A stretch of 64,000 nt of DNA from Sporomusa acidovorans (GTDB taxonomy: Bacteria > Bacillota > Negativicutes > Sporomusales > Sporomusaceae), in assembly GCF_900101845.1 (NCBI RefSeq), contig NZ_FNAM01000015.1, forward strand, positions 1 through 64,000, in the 5' to 3' direction. A program made the position numbers and the translations under genes. Each line of letters begins with the position of its first letter. Position 1 is the first letter of the stretch. The notes under the pieces are model-generated. The model saw only the letters and a list, made by a program, of their open reading frames with translations, did no database searches and was not told the origin of the DNA. Below are positions 61,646 through 64,000 of the stretch, piece after piece.

Positions 61646-63478
61646 TTGCTGAAATCGAGGTTTGGTAAGCTGTTTTTTTGTACGGTTTCTATGCTTACGT
61701 TGCTAATGATGGTAGCTGATTATAGCGATGTCAAAGATGAGTGCAACTTACAATATCTAAACCGAGAGAGAGAATTAATGCAGGTTGCAACCCGGCTTAA
61801 TGATGAGTTGTCGTCATTTGATCAAATCGTAAGGGAGAATAACGCAGAAAACTTGGATGCGGACACGCAGACCCAAGTTTTGAATAGGAACCTGCAGCTT
61901 ACAGTAATGAAAATTTCGGAAGAGCATCCGAATGTGGGCTTGGGATATTATTCGAGAAAATTAGATCGAAATGTTGCGCTGGGACCTCGTCTTGAAACTG
62001 GTTTTTTAAAAAAGATTACCGCTCCGGGGGCTTTGGAAATATATCAAACGGGAAATCCTAAAACATTTATCATTGAGGAATCGATCCTTTGGGATGGAAA
62101 ACCGATATTGGCTGTTCATTACCCGATTAAACGCAATGGCGAAATTATCGGTCACTCATTTGCTAACGCAAAAATCGAGGATATTGAAGCGGCATACAGA
62201 TCTGGTGTGGTAACCCGGGTTTCGCGAATGGGTTTGGTGTGGTTAATAACCGTTATTTTTATCTCAGTGATGTTTTATCGTATTAGACAAGTGGTAGCAG
62301 GCATTATTAGACGAATAGAAAATGAAGAAGATGATTATTCCCAAATTGCTGATTTTCCCGAATTTCTTCCTATACTTAAGACGGTGACGAAATTACGTGG
62401 CAAGATCAGAAGTGATCATCACAGGCTCATGGAATCAAATAGCAAACTGTTTAAGCTAATGGATATTTGTCCCCTATCGATACTTGAGTTAGATAAGGCG
62501 GGCAATATTGTGTCTTTAAATGAACCTATGGTTGCTTTCTATAAAAACTATCTTCCTTATAGCAAGGATGAATTAATCGGAAAGTCAATCCGAACCCTGT
62601 CCAGCGAATTAGGTATTAATTTCGAAGAAAGCTTTATTGCCAGACTGTTAAATGGACAAGAAATAAGAAATGAACTGGTTGAAAGGCTTAAGCGCTACTG
62701 GATGGTAAATGGCATACCCATTTACCATCACGAGACCAATGAATTTGCCGGGTGTTATGCGTTTTATCAGGATATTACGCAATGGGAGAATTTTAAAAGT
62801 GAAATGGCACGACTGGAGTCTTTGAATGCAATCGGTGAGACAGCCGGTTCTGTAGCACATGAATTACGAAATCCGGCTACAACCATCAAGGGGTTCGTAC
62901 AGTTAATGAGTCTAAAATGCAATGAACAACAAGGCAAATATTTTGCTATTATCCTTGAAGAACTTGAGCGTATGAATAATATAATAGAAGATTTTTTGTC
63001 ACTTGCCCGGCATAGGTTTATTGCCAAGTCGCCAAATGATCTAAATCAAATCCTGCAGGGAATTTATCCGCTCCTTTTGGCTGACGCCACCAAGAATGAT
63101 ATTGAGTTACATTATAACTTATGTGATGCGATAAAGATGATTGAACTAAATCCTAAAGAGATGCGGCAGGTTATCTTAAATATCGTTCGTAACGGAATAG
63201 AGGCGACACCACGAAAAGGACATCTATATATATCGACAATAAATGTGCCTAAGGGCATCGAACTTATTATCAGTGACACCGGCAGCGGGATTCCGGAAGA
63301 CAGCTTAGCATGCATTTTTGAACCTTTCTATACATCTAAAAAAAGTGGTACCGGCCTGGGCCTGGCAGTGTGTAAAAATATCGTTGAGGCCCATAGGGGT
63401 AAAATTAAGGTTGCTTCTAAGGTCGGCCAAGGCACTACCTTTACTATTTTCTTCCCGAATGATTTGTTTGAGCAATAG
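61646..63478 (+). CDS. Membrane sensor histidine kinase, sporulation-kinase type
   Basis: A 610-residue kinase from TTG 61646 (GGAGGAC eight bases upstream). It has a first membrane segment (about 8-24) and an extracytoplasmic sensor (about 25-180) containing NVGLGYYSRKLDRNVALGP and LAVHYPIKRNGEIIGHSFAN. A second membrane segment (about 195-212), a PAS domain (about 270-380) and HisKA with phosphorylated H405 in AGSVAHELRNPATTIKGF follow. The HATPase domain has IVRNGIEATP, DTGSGIPED and GTGLGLAVCKNIVEAHRG. The layout resembles Kin/Spo0A-type kinases. No response regulator is adjacent, as is usual for sporulation kinases. Confidence 0.9.
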   Translation: MLKSRFGKLFFCTVSMLTLLMMVADYSDVKDECNLQYLNRERELMQVATRLNDELSSFDQIVRENNAENLDADTQTQVLNRNLQLTVMKISEEHPNVGLGYYSRKLDRNVALGPRLETGFLKKITAPGALEIYQTGNPKTFIIEESILWDGKPILAVHYPIKRNGEIIGHSFANAKIEDIEAAYRSGVVTRVSRMGLVWLITVIFISVMFYRIRQVVAGIIRRIENEEDDYSQIADFPEFLPILKTVTKLRGKIRSDHHRLMESNSKLFKLMDICPLSILELDKAGNIVSLNEPMVAFYKNYLPYSKDELIGKSIRTLSSELGINFEESFIARLLNGQEIRNELVERLKRYWMVNGIPIYHHETNEFAGCYAFYQDITQWENFKSEMARLESLNAIGETAGSVAHELRNPATTIKGFVQLMSLKCNEQQGKYFAIILEELERMNNIIEDFLSLARHRFIAKSPNDLNQILQGIYPLLLADATKNDIELHYNLCDAIKMIELNPKEMRQVILNIVRNGIEATPRKGHLYISTINVPKGIELIISDTGSGIPEDSLACIFEPFYTSKKSGTGLGLAVCKNIVEAHRGKIKVASKVGQGTTFTIFFPNDLFEQ

Positions 63479-63516
63479 TAGGGAGCGGTAGAGACAAGTA
63501 AAATATTAGTAAGGCG

Positions 63517-63984
63517 TTAGTTTTTGTAATTTTTATTTAAATATTGCTGGATAATGAGACCGATACCCACTCCCATACACATAGATAGAATTGGTGCCCA
63601 GATGGGGCCTAGTACATGGTGACCAATGGCAAAAGTTGGCGAGAAAATGACTCCAATAGTTCCTAAATACGCGGCAAGAACAAATGGCAAAAAGGTAAAA
63701 GGCGCGGTTCCACCACCCGCATCCCGATAGGCGTCCCAAATGGCAAAAACATAAATACAAGGGTAAAACATCAACCATTGGTAGTTGGCCAAATTTACAG
63801 CAGATTTTATATCCCAATAAAAACTTGCGATGATAACTATGTTAATATTTCCATTCATATTGACTAGAAACTCCAAGAGGATAAAAAGACTACCCTTAAC
63901 CAGTTTTCCGTTTAACAATTGCCCGAAGCCGGGAAAGGCGATGCTCCATAGGAGTATTTCTTTTTTTGTATTTGAATTATTCAT
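63517..63984 (-). CDS. Multi-pass membrane protein of unknown function
   Basis: A 155-residue protein with about four hydrophobic segments: SIAFPGFGQLLNGKLVKGSLFILLE at the start (given as region only), a Trp/Tyr-rich middle (WLMFYPCIYVFAIWDAYRDA), FVLAAYLGTIGVIF and MCMGVGIGLIIQQY. The PGFGQLLNGK-type start resembles TM2/DUF5683-like small membrane proteins. It is convergent with the sensor kinase. The promoter lies beyond the window. Confidence 0.7.
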   Translation of the reverse strand: MNNSNTKKEILLWSIAFPGFGQLLNGKLVKGSLFILLEFLVNMNGNINIVIIASFYWDIKSAVNLANYQWLMFYPCIYVFAIWDAYRDAGGGTAPFTFLPFVLAAYLGTIGVIFSPTFAIGHHVLGPIWAPILSMCMGVGIGLIIQQYLNKNYKN

Positions 63985-64000
63985 AGTATTGTAAGCCCTG

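Noticed and set aside
1..64000. CRISPR arrays and rRNA genes
   Set aside because: No regularly spaced direct repeats with unique spacers and no rRNA-like sequence were seen on either strand.

Overview
The window comes from a diderm, spore-forming, anaerobic Firmicute of the class Negativicutes (Sporomusa/Pelosinus-like). Four things point there: two outer-membrane porins with an N-terminal SLH domain (OmpM type), a large TonB-dependent receptor, a small spore protein of the SspP family, and amino-acid fermentation genes. No replicon boundary is seen. The sequence alternates between dense catabolic operons and decayed stretches full of gene remnants and short repeats.

Layout. 1-880: a terminator, REP-like hairpins and an nrdJ remnant split by a 165-bp inverted-repeat element. 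880-8755: a winged-helix regulator, GPH-family symporter, AbgB-like and AbgA-like M20 hydrolases and an SLH porin. 9330-16158: a sigma-54 activator, then a consensus -24/-12 promoter driving RidA, a MalY/PatB-type PLP lyase, an APC permease and a second SLH porin. 16.2-19.1 kb: chemoreceptor remnant, DUF169 gene, cobalamin riboswitch, a probable second cobalamin-type leader and a Rep_3-like gene. 19.2-22.9 kb: TonB receptor and a small exported protein. 23-29 kb: a decayed zone with a truncated IS1182-type transposase, an antisense hemagglutinin remnant, REP pairs, a GNAT gene, a 5'-truncated stalk-domain gene, and a frameshifted second copy of the chemoreceptor-DUF169 block. 29.1-31.5 kb: HD-GYP phosphodiesterase, an XRE regulator with no AUG/GUG/UUG start, and an M23 peptidase. 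31.7-36.6 kb: TetR and an RND efflux pair.

36.8-42.6 kb is a complete fructose PTS operon (DeoR, FruK, EIIBC, EIIA, HPr, EI) behind a consensus promoter. 42.7-53.2 kb is a GntR-controlled methylaspartate operon: glutamate mutase S, L and E, methylaspartate ammonia-lyase, an unusual P-loop/AlaX-like fusion protein, and a citrate-lyase-type complex (D, E, F and ligase C) that in this setting should be citramalate lyase. 53.2-57.5 kb holds aspartase, malic enzyme and a two-subunit class I fumarase. The fumarase can serve aspartate breakdown and may also be the missing mesaconate hydratase, so glutamate and aspartate would both reach pyruvate.

57.5-64 kb: three tRNA genes (Pro, Gly, Arg); a mini-island between a duplicated tRNA-Arg 3' end/terminator/repeat unit, carrying a two-gene nucleotidyltransferase-like module; an mtnK remnant, intact mtnA, a truncated solute-binding-protein gene, sspP, a sporulation-type sensor kinase and a membrane protein. 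The best leads are the P-loop/AlaX-like protein in the methylaspartate operon, the tRNA-Arg mini-island, the inverted-repeat element, the non-AUG start, and the catabolic clusters that each end in their own porin.
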